NCBI GenBank assembly: GCA_963627995.1
Contig: CAVGCV010000011.1
Coordinates: forward strand, 1-64,000
DNA length: 64,000 nt
DNA from: UBA3839 sp963627995
GTDB lineage: Bacteria > Bacteroidota > Bacteroidia > Bacteroidales > Bacteroidaceae
Direction: 5' to 3'
The notes beneath the pieces were generated by a model, which was not told where the DNA came from, made no database searches, and worked only from the letters and a program-made list of their open reading frames with translations. The position numbers were made by a program, and so were the translations under genes. Below are positions 16,523 through 25,785 of the stretch, in pieces (within the stretch, counting starts at the first letter, position 1; every line of letters begins with the position of its first letter).

Positions 16523-18700
16523 ATGAAGTTCGATAAGAAATACATCCGAGACAAAGCCTACGTGATTGTCGCTGCGGCCATCCTGGCCTGCGGCGGCATC
16601 GTCTTCTTTATCGGCAAGTCCATGACCGTGGACCGGAAGGAGCTGATAGAGCTGCGCGCCGCCTCGCACCAGGAGAAGGACGGCGTGGCGCTGCCTCCGG
16701 CGCGCGGCAACATCCTGTCTGCCAACGGCGAGCTGATGGCGAGCAGCCTGCCCAACTACAAGGTGTATTTCGACTTCCTGGCGGGCATCCCCAGCCTCAA
16801 GGACACGGCCGACGCGAAGCTCCGCGCCCAGCGCGACACGCTGATTGCGAAGCGCGACGCCTTTATCCTCGACAGCCTGGACACCATCTCGCGCGGGCTC
16901 GCGCGGATTTGCCCCGCGCTGACGGCCGAGGGCTACTACCGCCACCTGAAGGCGGGGCTGGAGGCGCACAGCCGCTACTACGACGTGTGCCCCGGCTACA
17001 TCCTGAACTACATACAGTACAACCAGTTGCGCGAGCTGCCCGTGTTCAACATCCGGCACCGGTACCGGAACGGCCTGGTGGTGGAGGAGCGCAACAACCG
17101 CAAGAAGCCTTTCGGCTCGCTGGCCAGCCGCCTGCTGGGGCAGGTGTATGGCGCGCAGGACAAGGCCATCTACGGCCTCGAGCTGGCCTACGACTCGCTG
17201 CTTCGCGGAGAGGAGGGGATGCTGCACCAGCGCCGCATCCGCTCCCACACGGTGGAGATTGTCGACAAGGAGCCCGTCGCCGGCAACGACCTCGTGTCCA
17301 CCATCGACGTGAGCATGCAGGACATCTGCGAGAGCGCGCTGCGCGAGAAGCTGAAGGAGGTGGACGCCGAGTTCGGCCTGGTCATCCTGATGGAGGTGCA
17401 GACGGGCGACGTGAAGGCCATGGTCAACCTGGTGCGCGACCCCAAGGAGGCGGGGCAGTACCGCGAGTCGCTGAACTACTCGATAGGCTCGGCCATGGAG
17501 CCCGGCTCCACGTTCAAGACCGCCTCCATCATGGTGGCGCTCGACGACGGGGAGATTTCCGTCGACGACGTGGTGGACACGGGCTGCGGCCTCTACAACT
17601 TCTACGGGCGCTACATGAAGGACGCGGGCTGGGCGCGCCATGGCGGCCATGGCGTGATTGACGTGACGCACGTCATGATGTACTCCTCCAATGTCGGCGT
17701 CAGCCGCCTGATTGACAGCCACTACCACAACAAGCCGGAGAAGTTCATCGAGGGCCTGAAGCGCGTGGGCATTGGCGCGCCCCTCGGACTGCCCTTCAAG
17801 GGCGCGCTCAGCCCGATGATTCTCGGCCCGAAGGAGAACCGCCACTGGGCCGCGCAGTCCATCCCCTGGATGTCGATTGGCTATGGCTCGATGATTCCTC
17901 CGATTAACACGGCGGCTTTCTACAACGCCATTGCCAACAACGGCAAGATGGTGCGGCCGCGCTTCGTCAAGGGCATTTCGCGCAACGGCGAGGTGGTGGA
18001 GCTGTTCCCCGTGGAGGTGGTGAGGGAACGAATCTGCAAGGAGAAGACGCTGCGGGAAATCCGGGGCATCCTGAAGCAGGTGGTGAACGGGCCTCGCGGA
18101 ACGGGACGGCGCGCGCGCAGCGGGTACTTCAGCGTCTCGGGGAAGACGGGGACGGCGCAGGTGGCCATGAACGGCTCCTATCGGAACGGGATGCACTTCG
18201 TCAGCTTCTGCGGCTACTATCCGTCGGACGATCCCCAGTACACCTGCCTCGTGTCGGTGCAGACGCGCGCCTATGGCGCGTCGGGCGGCGGTACGTCGGG
18301 CACCGTGTTTGCGGAGATTGCCAACCGCATCTATTCCAAGGCCGTGACGGCCGACATCTCGAAGGCCCGCGACTCGCTCTCCGTGTTCACGCCCGATGTG
18401 AAGCCCGGGAACATGGCGGCGGCACAGCGCGTGCTGGCGGCGCTGAATGTCCCGCATGACGGCGGCGCTGAATGGGGCGCTGCCTCCGTCCGGGGGGAGA
18501 GGGTGGTGCTCGCGCCGTTGCCGGACAACCCGGATGTCGTGCCCGACTTGCTGGGCCTGGGCGCGCGCGACGCCATCTTTGCCGCCGAGAAGCGGGGGCT
18601 GAAGGTGCGGCTGAAAGGCTGCGGGCAGGTGAGGAAGCAGAGCATGGAGGCCGGCAGCGCGGTTGTCAGGGGGCGGGCCATCGTCTTGGAGCTGGACTAA
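16523..18700 (+). CDS. ftsI: FtsI-type peptidoglycan transpeptidase (class B PBP) with a PASTA domain
   Basis: The 725-residue product has one N-terminal membrane anchor (about 12-32), a PBP dimerisation domain, and a transpeptidase domain with the three active-site motifs: SxxK as STFK (S329, K332), SxN as SSN in 'MYSSNVGVSRL', and KTGT (K541). Residues about 665-725 resemble a PASTA domain ('VVPDLLGLGARDAIFAAEKRG'). The enzyme cross-links septal peptidoglycan and is a beta-lactam target. It starts 23 bp after ftsL and precedes murE, the usual dcw order. Confidence 0.95.
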   Translation: MKFDKKYIRDKAYVIVAAAILACGGIVFFIGKSMTVDRKELIELRAASHQEKDGVALPPARGNILSANGELMASSLPNYKVYFDFLAGIPSLKDTADAKLRAQRDTLIAKRDAFILDSLDTISRGLARICPALTAEGYYRHLKAGLEAHSRYYDVCPGYILNYIQYNQLRELPVFNIRHRYRNGLVVEERNNRKKPFGSLASRLLGQVYGAQDKAIYGLELAYDSLLRGEEGMLHQRRIRSHTVEIVDKEPVAGNDLVSTIDVSMQDICESALREKLKEVDAEFGLVILMEVQTGDVKAMVNLVRDPKEAGQYRESLNYSIGSAMEPGSTFKTASIMVALDDGEISVDDVVDTGCGLYNFYGRYMKDAGWARHGGHGVIDVTHVMMYSSNVGVSRLIDSHYHNKPEKFIEGLKRVGIGAPLGLPFKGALSPMILGPKENRHWAAQSIPWMSIGYGSMIPPINTAAFYNAIANNGKMVRPRFVKGISRNGEVVELFPVEVVRERICKEKTLREIRGILKQVVNGPRGTGRRARSGYFSVSGKTGTAQVAMNGSYRNGMHFVSFCGYYPSDDPQYTCLVSVQTRAYGASGGGTSGTVFAEIANRIYSKAVTADISKARDSLSVFTPDVKPGNMAAAQRVLAALNVPHDGGAEWGAASVRGERVVLAPLPDNPDVVPDLLGLGARDAIFAAEKRGLKVRLKGCGQVRKQSMEAGSAVVRGRAIVLELD

Positions 18701-18711
18701 CGTAGGATTGC

Positions 18712-18738
18712 AAGTAAGAACAGAAGTAAGAACAGAAG
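18712..18738 (+). repeat. Tandem 12-nt duplication before murE
   Basis: AAGTAAGAACAG occurs twice in a row (18712-18723, 18724-18735), followed by AAG, in the 43-bp gap between ftsI and murE. The second copy supplies the purine-rich stretch just before the murE start. Confidence 0.8.
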
Positions 18739-18743
18739 ATAGG

Positions 18744-20192
18744 ATGAAACTCTCAGCACTTTTGGGGAACCTCCCCGTTCTTGAGACGCGCGGCAACGCG
18801 GAAAGGGAAATAGTGGGCGTGGCCATTGACTCGCGCCAAGTGGAGAACTGCTTTTTGTTCGTCGCCGTGAGGGGCACGCAGGCCGACGGGCACGCCTATA
18901 TCCCGAGCGCGGTGGGCCGGGGGGCTGCCGCCGTCGTGTGCGAGACCTTTCCCGAGGACATGGCCGGGGACGTGACCTATGTGAGGGTTGCGGATCCGGA
19001 ACAAGTGGAGGGGGAGATTGCGACGGCGTTCTATGGCCGCCCGTCGGAGAAGCTGAGGCTGGTGGGCGTGACGGGGACGAATGGCAAGACGACGGTGGCG
19101 ACCGTGCTCTACAACCTCTTCCGCCGCTTGGGCTACAAGGCGGGACTGCTTTCCACGGTGTGCAACTATGTGGACGGCGAGGCCGTGCCGACGGAGCACA
19201 CGACCCCCGACCCCATAACGCTCAATCAGATTCTCGCGCGCATGGCGGACGCGGGGTGCCAGTACGCGTTCATGGAAGTCAGCTCCCACAGCGTCGTCCA
19301 GAACCGCATCGGCGGACTGCGCTTCGCGGGGGGCGTCTTCACGAACATCACGCGCGACCACTTGGACTACCACAAGACGTTCGAGAACTACATCAGGGCG
19401 AAGAAGCAGTTCTTCGACCGCCTGCCGAAGGAAGCGTTCGCCATCACGAATGCCGACGACAAGAACGGCGGGGTGATGGTGCAGAACACGGCGGCCACGG
19501 TGAGGACTTACAGCGTCCAGCAGGTGGCGGACTTCAAGGCCCGGATCATCGAGTGCCACTTCGAGGGCATGTACCTCGACATCGACGGCCACGAGGTGGG
19601 CGTCCAGTTTGTCGGGAAGTTCAACGTCTCCAACCTGCTGGCGGTCTACGCCACGGCCGTGACGCTGGGCGAGGACGCGATGGACGTGCTGGTGGCGCTG
19701 AGCGAGATGAAGCCTGTCAGCGGGCGTTTCGAGGCGCTCCGCTCCCCGTCCGGCTACACGGCGATCGTGGACTACGCCCACACGCCCGACGCCCTGGAGA
19801 ACGTTCTCAATGCCATCCACGGCGTGCTGGAGGGACGAGGCCGGGTCATCACCGTTTGCGGCGCGGGCGGCAACCGCGACAAGGGCAAGCGCCCGCTGAT
19901 GGCGCGCGAGGCCGTGCGGCAGAGCGACCGCGTGATCATCACGAGCGACAACCCTCGCTTCGAGGAGCCCCGGGACATCGTGGACGACATGCTCGCCGGG
20001 CTGGACGGGGAGCAGATGAAGAAGGTGCTGGCGATTGTCGACCGCCGCGAAGCCATCAAGGCGGCGTGTGTGCTGGCGCAGAGGGGCGACGTGATTCTTG
20101 TGGCGGGAAAAGGCCACGAGGACTACCAGGACGTGAAGGGCGTGAAGCACCATTTCGACGACAAGGAGGAGCTGCTCAAGGCTTTCGGATAA
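18744..20192 (+). CDS. murE: UDP-MurNAc-Ala-Glu:meso-diaminopimelate ligase MurE
   Basis: The 482-residue product begins MKLSALLGNLPVLETRGNAE. The ATP loop GVTGTNGKTTVATVL includes K115. The motif DNPRFEEP near residue 400 is the DNPR signature of MurE enzymes that use meso-diaminopimelate rather than lysine, so this organism should have DAP-type peptidoglycan. The central ligase and C-terminal domains ('DYAHTPDALENVL', 'ICGAGGNRDKGKRP'-like) are intact. The start at 18744 follows the purine-rich repeat. Confidence 0.95.
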   Translation: MKLSALLGNLPVLETRGNAEREIVGVAIDSRQVENCFLFVAVRGTQADGHAYIPSAVGRGAAAVVCETFPEDMAGDVTYVRVADPEQVEGEIATAFYGRPSEKLRLVGVTGTNGKTTVATVLYNLFRRLGYKAGLLSTVCNYVDGEAVPTEHTTPDPITLNQILARMADAGCQYAFMEVSSHSVVQNRIGGLRFAGGVFTNITRDHLDYHKTFENYIRAKKQFFDRLPKEAFAITNADDKNGGVMVQNTAATVRTYSVQQVADFKARIIECHFEGMYLDIDGHEVGVQFVGKFNVSNLLAVYATAVTLGEDAMDVLVALSEMKPVSGRFEALRSPSGYTAIVDYAHTPDALENVLNAIHGVLEGRGRVITVCGAGGNRDKGKRPLMAREAVRQSDRVIITSDNPRFEEPRDIVDDMLAGLDGEQMKKVLAIVDRREAIKAACVLAQRGDVILVAGKGHEDYQDVKGVKHHFDDKEELLKAFG

Positions 20193-20247
20193 TGTGCCGC
20201 CGGGCGAATGGCTGGCGGACAGGCTGTAACAACCATATAAAAGGACT

Positions 20248-21516
20248 ATGCTGTATCATTTGTCTCAATACCTCGACCAGCTGAACGTTCCCGGCGCGGG
20301 GATGTGGGGCTATGTGTCGTTCCGCTCGCTGATGGCGTTGATGCTGTCGCTCGTCATCTCCATGTGGGTGGGAAAGGCGTTCATCACGTACATGAAGCGC
20401 GCGCGCCACCTGGAGAAGGCGCGCGACGCCGAGACCGACCCGTTCGGCGTGAAGAAGATAGGCGTTCCGTCGATGGGGGGCGTCGTCATCATTGGCGCGG
20501 TCGTCGTCCCCGTGCTGCTGCTCGGACGGCTGACGAACGTGTACATGCTCCTGCTGCTGGCGACCATCCTGTGGTTCGGGCTGCTCGGCTTCTTGGACGA
20601 CAAGATCAAGCTCGGCGGCAACAAGGACGGGCTGAAGCCCCGCTACAAGCTGCTGGGCCAGCTGCTGCTCGGAACGGCGATAGGCGTCACGCTGTGGCTG
20701 AGCCCCGACGCCGTGGTGCGCGAGAACGTGCAGCGCGAGGTGAACGACTCGGAGGTGGTGTACCATAAGAGCGAGGCGCGCAAATCGACGGTGACGACCG
20801 TCCCGTTTCTCAAGAACAACAACCTGGACTACTACGAGGTGTTCGGCTGGATCAAGGACGGGCGGACGAAACGTGCCTGCGGCTGGATCCTGTTCGTGCT
20901 GGTGACGACGTTTGTCATCACGGCCGTGTCGAACGGCGCGAACCTGAACGACGGCATGGACGGCATGTGCGCGGGCAATTCCGCCATCATCGGGACGGCG
21001 CTGGGCATCCTGGCCTATTTCTCGGGCCACATCCAGTTCGCCGGCTACTTCAACGTGATGTACATCCCGGGCTCGGAGGAAATCGTCGTCTTCCTGTGCG
21101 CCTTTGTCGGCGCGCTCATCGGCTTCCTCTGGTACAACGCCTATCCGGCCAAGGTGTTCATGGGCGACACGGGCAGCCTGGCCATCGGCGGGGTGATAGC
21201 CGTGACGGCGGTCATCATCCACAAGGAGCTGCTCATGCCCGTCCTGTGCGGCATCTTCCTGGTGGAGAGCCTGTCGGTGCTGCTGCAGGTGGGCTATGCG
21301 AAATACGGGACGAGGCGCGGGCGCAAGCTCCGCGTGTTCAAGCGCGCGCCGTTCCACGACCATTTCCGGGTGCTGCAGAGCGACCTGCAGCCCGACACGA
21401 AGTACTTGATACGGAGGCCGACCACGGCGCTGCAGGAGAACATGATTACCATCCGCTTCTGGATTGTGACCATCCTGCTGGCGGCCTTGACAATAATCAC
21501 GTTGAAAATCAGATAA
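20248..21516 (+). CDS. mraY: Phospho-MurNAc-pentapeptide transferase MraY
   Basis: The 422-residue polytopic membrane protein makes lipid I from UDP-MurNAc-pentapeptide and undecaprenyl phosphate. Visible motifs are 'GVPSMGGVVIIGAVV' (near 73), 'GFLDDKIKLGGNKDGLKPRYK' split across residues 114-133 with the catalytic DD pair, 'NLNDGMDGMCAG' (near 232) and 'KVFMGDTGSLAIGG' (near 302). A hydrophilic insertion of about 60 residues (about 155-205, including KNNNLDYYEVFG) is typical of Bacteroidetes MraY. Position after murE is standard. Confidence 0.95.
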   Translation: MLYHLSQYLDQLNVPGAGMWGYVSFRSLMALMLSLVISMWVGKAFITYMKRARHLEKARDAETDPFGVKKIGVPSMGGVVIIGAVVVPVLLLGRLTNVYMLLLLATILWFGLLGFLDDKIKLGGNKDGLKPRYKLLGQLLLGTAIGVTLWLSPDAVVRENVQREVNDSEVVYHKSEARKSTVTTVPFLKNNNLDYYEVFGWIKDGRTKRACGWILFVLVTTFVITAVSNGANLNDGMDGMCAGNSAIIGTALGILAYFSGHIQFAGYFNVMYIPGSEEIVVFLCAFVGALIGFLWYNAYPAKVFMGDTGSLAIGGVIAVTAVIIHKELLMPVLCGIFLVESLSVLLQVGYAKYGTRRGRKLRVFKRAPFHDHFRVLQSDLQPDTKYLIRRPTTALQENMITIRFWIVTILLAALTIITLKIR

Positions 21517-21519
21517 GCA

Positions 21520-22851
21520 ATGGGGAGAATCGTCGTTTTGGGAGCAGCGGAGAGCGGCGTCGGCGCCGCGGTCCTGGCCAAGCGGAAGGGGCTCGACGTG
21601 TTCGTCTCGGACATGTCGGGCATCAAGGACTGCTACAAGAAGCAGCTGGACGGGCATGGCATCCCGTGGGAAGAGGGTCGCCACACGGAGACGCTGATCC
21701 TGAATGCCGGCGAAATCGTCAAGAGCCCGGGCATTCCCGAGGACGCGCCGATGGTCGCGAAGGCGAGGGCGTGCCGGATTCCCGTCATTTCGGAGATTGA
21801 GCTCGCGGGGAGGTACACGGACGCCAAGATGATCTGCATCACGGGCTCCAACGGCAAGACGACGACCACCTCGCTGATTTACCACATCCTGAGGCAGGCG
21901 GGCTACAACGTCGGCCTGGCCGGGAACATCGGGCGCAGCCTGGCCCTGCAAGTGGCGGAGGAGCATTTCGACCACTATGTGGTTGAGCTCTCGAGCTTCC
22001 AGCTGGACAACATGTACGACTTCAAGGCGGACATCGCCGTGCTGACGAACATCACCCCCGACCACCTCGACCGCTACGGCTTCTGCATGCAGAACTATGT
22101 GGACGCCAAGATGCGCATCACCCGGAACCAGACGGAGGACGACGCGCTCGTCTTCTGGAACGACGACCCCGTCGTGAGGAGGGAACTGGCGCGCCGCCAC
22201 CCCAGGGCGAGGCTCTACCCCTTCTCCGAGTTCCGCGAAGACAACGCCGCCGCCTACGCGGAAGGCCGCGGGATTGTGGTCGAGAAGCCCGTGCCGCTCA
22301 CCATGGAGCGGGAGCAGCTGGCGCTCGCGGGGCGGCACAACCTCTACAACTCGCTCGCGGCGGCGCTTGCCGCCGGCATCACCGGCGTTCCGGCCGGGCA
22401 GATACGCCGGGGGCTGGGCGACTTTGCCGGCGTGGAGCACCGACTGGAGAAGGTGGGCCGCGTGCGGGGCATCGACTTCGTCAACGACTCGAAGGCGACG
22501 AACGTGGACGCCTGCTGGTATGCGCTCGACAGCATGAGGCAGCCCACCGTCCTGATTCTTGGCGGAAAGGACAAGGGCAACGACTACACGCACATCTTCG
22601 ACCTCGTCCGCCAGAAGTGCATCGGGCTCGTGTTCCTGGGCGTGGACAACGCCAAGCTCCACGCGGCGTTCGACGGCTTCGGGCTGCCCGTCGCCGACGT
22701 CCGCAGCATGAGGGACTGCGTGGACGCCTGCTGCCGGATGGCTCGCCCGGGGGCGTGCGTGCTGCTGAGCCCGTGCTGCGCGAGCTTCGACCTCTTCAGG
22801 AACATGGAGGACCGCGGCGAGCAGTTCAAGGCGTGCGTGCGCAATCTGTAA
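21520..22851 (+). CDS. murD: UDP-MurNAc-alanine:D-glutamate ligase MurD
   Basis: The 443-residue product begins MGRIVVLGAAESGVGAAVLA, with an N-terminal Rossmann-like domain. The ATP loop is 'ICITGSNGKTTTTSLIYHIL' near residue 105, and 'VVELSSFQLDNMYDF' and 'NITPDHLDRYGF' follow. The C-terminal domain has 'NDSKATNVDACWYALDSM' and 'GGKDKGNDYT'. It adds D-Glu in the cytoplasmic steps of peptidoglycan synthesis. Only 3 bp separate it from mraY. Confidence 0.95.
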   Translation: MGRIVVLGAAESGVGAAVLAKRKGLDVFVSDMSGIKDCYKKQLDGHGIPWEEGRHTETLILNAGEIVKSPGIPEDAPMVAKARACRIPVISEIELAGRYTDAKMICITGSNGKTTTTSLIYHILRQAGYNVGLAGNIGRSLALQVAEEHFDHYVVELSSFQLDNMYDFKADIAVLTNITPDHLDRYGFCMQNYVDAKMRITRNQTEDDALVFWNDDPVVRRELARRHPRARLYPFSEFREDNAAAYAEGRGIVVEKPVPLTMEREQLALAGRHNLYNSLAAALAAGITGVPAGQIRRGLGDFAGVEHRLEKVGRVRGIDFVNDSKATNVDACWYALDSMRQPTVLILGGKDKGNDYTHIFDLVRQKCIGLVFLGVDNAKLHAAFDGFGLPVADVRSMRDCVDACCRMARPGACVLLSPCCASFDLFRNMEDRGEQFKACVRNL

Positions 22852-22870
22852 CCTCTTATACTCTCGGACG

Positions 22871-24163
22871 ATGGGCAAGAAACTGACCGACTATCTCAAG
22901 CTCAACCTCTTCAAGGGGGACAAGGGCATCTGGATGATCTATTTCCTCCTTTGCATGGTGTCGCTGGTGTCGATCTACAGCGCGTCGAGCAACCTGACCT
23001 TCTCCGGCGGCAACCACTGGGGACCCGTCGTGGACCAGGCCGGTTTCCTGCTCGTGGGACTGGTGGTGATCCTGCTCGTCATCCGCATCCCCTGCAAGTT
23101 CTTCAAGCTGCTGCCCCTGGTGCTGTACCCGGTGGTGATCCTGATGCTGGTCTACGTGCTGTTCTCCAACAAGGCGCTGAACGAGGGCGCGCGCTGGATC
23201 AGCGTGTTCGGCGTCTCGTTCCAGCCGTCCGAGATTGCCAAGAGCGTGCTGATCCTGGCCGTGGCCGTCGTGCTCTCGCGGATGCAGAAGGAGGAAGTCC
23301 TGAAGTCGGGCAAGCGCGTGCTGCGGGCCACGAAGGGAGGGCACGCCAAGGCCTTCAAGGCCATCCTCCTCCTCTCCGTCCTCGTGTGCGGGCTGATTGC
23401 CCCCGAGAACTTCTCGACGGCGGCGATGCTGGCGCTCGTCATCTTCCTGATGATGTTCGTGGGCAACATCCCTCCCGACCTGATGCTGAAGAGCATGGCC
23501 GTGCTCGTGCTGCTGGGCGCGCTGTTCGTCGCGACCCTCCTGCTGCTGCCGGACAGCGCGCTGAGCAACAAGAAGCGCCTGCTGACATGGAAGCACCGCA
23601 TCGAGGTGCGCTTCAAGCCCGAGGAGCAGAAGAAGGAGGAGCGGGCGTCGGACTTCGACACGCACCGGCAGGAAATGACGGCGCGCATCGCCATCGCCAA
23701 CTCCAACGTCATCGGGCTGGGGGTCGGCAACTCCATCGAGCGCGACTTCCTCCCCCACGCCGAGAGCGACTTCATCTTCTCCATCATCGTCGAGGAAATG
23801 GGCATCTTTGGCGCGCTCCTCGTCATCCTCCTCTACATGGCCCTGCTGGTGCGCGTGTGCCGCATCGCGCAGAAGTGCGACCGCTTCTTCCCGGCCTTCC
23901 TCGTGATTGGGCTGGGGGCGATGCTGGTGCTGCAGGCCTTCGTCAACATGGCCGTGGCCGTGGGCTGGGCGCCCGTGACGGGGCAGACGCTGCCCCTGAT
24001 CAGCCGCGGCGGCACGTCGATCCTGGTCACCAGCCTCAACATCGGCATGATTCTGAGCGTGAGCCGCTATGCGGAGAAGGTGAGCGAGACGAAGGAAGAC
24101 CCCGCCGAGCAGCTCGGCCGGCACGAGACGGCCGAAATCTACAGCGCCGAGGGGATGGCCTGA
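22871..24163 (+). CDS. ftsW: FtsW, SEDS-family septal peptidoglycan polymerase
   Basis: The 430-residue product has about ten membrane segments. Family motifs include 'VSIYSASSNLTF' near residue 35, 'GARWISVFGVSFQPSEIAKS' near 107, and in the C-terminal half 'PHAESDFIFSIIVEEMGIFG' and 'GQTLPLISRGGTSILVTSL', the SEDS signature. It polymerises glycan strands with the FtsI transpeptidase. It is the last gene before a 480-bp gap containing array copy 4; the next gene, murG, has its own promoter. Confidence 0.95.
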   Translation: MGKKLTDYLKLNLFKGDKGIWMIYFLLCMVSLVSIYSASSNLTFSGGNHWGPVVDQAGFLLVGLVVILLVIRIPCKFFKLLPLVLYPVVILMLVYVLFSNKALNEGARWISVFGVSFQPSEIAKSVLILAVAVVLSRMQKEEVLKSGKRVLRATKGGHAKAFKAILLLSVLVCGLIAPENFSTAAMLALVIFLMMFVGNIPPDLMLKSMAVLVLLGALFVATLLLLPDSALSNKKRLLTWKHRIEVRFKPEEQKKEERASDFDTHRQEMTARIAIANSNVIGLGVGNSIERDFLPHAESDFIFSIIVEEMGIFGALLVILLYMALLVRVCRIAQKCDRFFPAFLVIGLGAMLVLQAFVNMAVAVGWAPVTGQTLPLISRGGTSILVTSLNIGMILSVSRYAEKVSETKEDPAEQLGRHETAEIYSAEGMA

Positions 24164-24262
24164 CGCCCGCCCTCCCCCGCCTTTCCCCGAAAGATCCTCC
24201 GTCTGTTTTTGGATATAGTCGTAACACGATGAGAACCAGCGCTTTGCTTTTACAGGAAAACC

Positions 24263-24364
24263 TCTGCGGAGAAAATATATTTCCTCCGCAGAGGAAAATG
24301 TTTTTCTCCGCAGACGAAATGTGTTTTCTCTGCGGACGTTTCCCGGCTGCTCCGCAGTGTTTTT
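24263..24364. repeat. 22-nt-phased palindrome array, copy 4
   Basis: Boxes start at 24263 (TCTGCGGA), 24285 and 24307 (TCCGCAGA), 24329 (TCTGCGGA) and 24351 (TCCGCAGT), exactly 22 nt apart four times. Adjacent boxes 1-2 and 3-4 are inverted pairs, so each pair could fold into a hairpin. The T-run closes the right end. It interrupts the dcw cluster between ftsW and murG. The rest of the gap holds a GC-rich flank and the murG promoter, and no gene. Confidence 0.93.
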
Positions 24365-24568
24365 CGGTGCGTTCAGAACCAACTGGGAACCAGGTGCTTG
24401 CGACAGGTCTGAAACGTGGCGGAGACACCTCGCCGGCGGGCGCGTGACGGACGGCGGCGAGGGGAAAGGGGGAACGCGCTGTGCCGCCCGGCCCGCGGGC
24501 TCCCATGGAAAAGCGCGGGAAAAACCGAAAAAGGGGGGCGCGGATTCTCCTTTCTCGCCGAAGATTCG

Positions 24569-24576
24569 TATTTTTG
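24569..24576 (+). promoter_or_regulatory. -7 box for murG and downstream dcw genes
   Basis: TATTTTTG matches TAnnTTTG and lies 69 bp before the chosen murG ATG. It suggests a second promoter inside the cluster driving murG to ftsZ. Confidence 0.65.
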
Positions 24577-24644
24577 CAAGTTAAGATTCGCAAGTGAAGA
24601 AAAGCGACAGCAGCCCCGCTGCGCGCGGGGCCAAAACGAACGAC

Positions 24645-25766
24645 ATGGAAGAGCAAGAGCCATTGAGAATTATTGTGAGCGGCGGCGGCACGGGCGGACA
24701 CATCTTCCCCGCCATCTCCATCGCCAACGCCATCAGGGAGCAGCACCCGTCCGCCCGGATTCTTTTCGTCGGGGCGGAGGGGCGCATGGAGATGCAGCGC
24801 GTCCCGGCGGCCGGCTACGACATCAAGGGGCTGCCCATCGCGGGGTTCGACCGCAAGAACCCGCTGAAGAACATCGCCGTGCTGTTCAAGATTGCGAGGA
24901 GCCAGTGGCTGGCGCGCAAGATCATCCGGCAGTTCCGCCCGATGGCCGTTGTCGGCGTGGGCGGCTACGCCAGCGGCCCCACGCTGAAGACGGCGGCGCA
25001 GATGGGCATCCCGACCCTGATTCAGGAGCAGAACTCCTATGCCGGCGTGACGAACCGGCTGCTGGCGAAGTCGGCCCGGAAGATATGCGTGGCCTACGAC
25101 GGCATGGAGCGCTTCTTCCCGGCCGACAAGATTGTCAAGACCGGCAACCCCGTCCGCCAGAGCCTGCTCGGCGCGGGGACGACGCGGGAGGAAGCCCGCA
25201 GGGGCTTCGGCCTGGATCCCGGCAAGAGGACCGTCCTCGTCATCGGCGGGAGCCTCGGCGCGCGCACCGTGAACGAGAGCGTCCTCTCGCACCTCGACGA
25301 CATCCGGCGCGCGGGGGACGTGCAGTTCATTTGGCAGACGGGGAAATACTACATCCGGGAAATCCGCGAGGCGCTGGGAAAGGCGGCCGCCGTCCCCAAC
25401 CTCTACGTCTCGGACTTCATCGCCAACATGGACGAGGCCTATGCGGCGGCCGACCTCGTCGTCAGCCGGGCCGGCGCGAGCTCCATCTCGGAGCTGTGCC
25501 TGCTTCGGAAGCCCTGCATCCTCGTGCCCTCGCCGAACGTGGCGGAGGACCACCAGACGAAGAACGCCATGGCGCTCTCCACGAAGGGCGCCGCCCTCCT
25601 GGTGAGGGACGCCGACGCCCGCGGCACGCTCGTGCCGCTGGCGCTGGCGACGGTGGGCGACGCCGCGCGGCTGCAGGCGCTCGGCGAGAATGCGGGCAGG
25701 CTCGCCTACCGCGACTCCGCGCGCACGATTGCGTCCGAGGTCGTGAGGCTGGCGCGCGGCGAGTGA
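24645..25766 (+). CDS. murG: UDP-GlcNAc:lipid I N-acetylglucosaminyltransferase MurG
   Basis: The 373-residue product begins MEEQEPLRIIVSGGGTGGHI, with the GGTGGH loop of GT28 enzymes. Further motifs are 'VGVGGYASGPTLKTAAQMG' near 88, 'QEQNSYAGVTNRLLAKSA', 'VIGGSLGARTVNESV' near 198 and 'VVSRAGASSISELCLL' near 275. It makes lipid II at the inner face of the membrane. A GTG 51 bp upstream would lengthen the protein, but it lies only about ten bases after the predicted transcript start, so the ATG is preferred. Confidence 0.94.
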   Translation: MEEQEPLRIIVSGGGTGGHIFPAISIANAIREQHPSARILFVGAEGRMEMQRVPAAGYDIKGLPIAGFDRKNPLKNIAVLFKIARSQWLARKIIRQFRPMAVVGVGGYASGPTLKTAAQMGIPTLIQEQNSYAGVTNRLLAKSARKICVAYDGMERFFPADKIVKTGNPVRQSLLGAGTTREEARRGFGLDPGKRTVLVIGGSLGARTVNESVLSHLDDIRRAGDVQFIWQTGKYYIREIREALGKAAAVPNLYVSDFIANMDEAYAAADLVVSRAGASSISELCLLRKPCILVPSPNVAEDHQTKNAMALSTKGAALLVRDADARGTLVPLALATVGDAARLQALGENAGRLAYRDSARTIASEVVRLARGE

Positions 25767-25785
25767 CTTAAAGAAACGAAGAAGA

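Noticed and set aside
24263..24364. Arrays as simple intrinsic terminators
   Set aside because: They lie 100 bp or more beyond stop codons, have four to six phased units and occur upstream of genes; convergent gaps use ordinary single hairpins instead.
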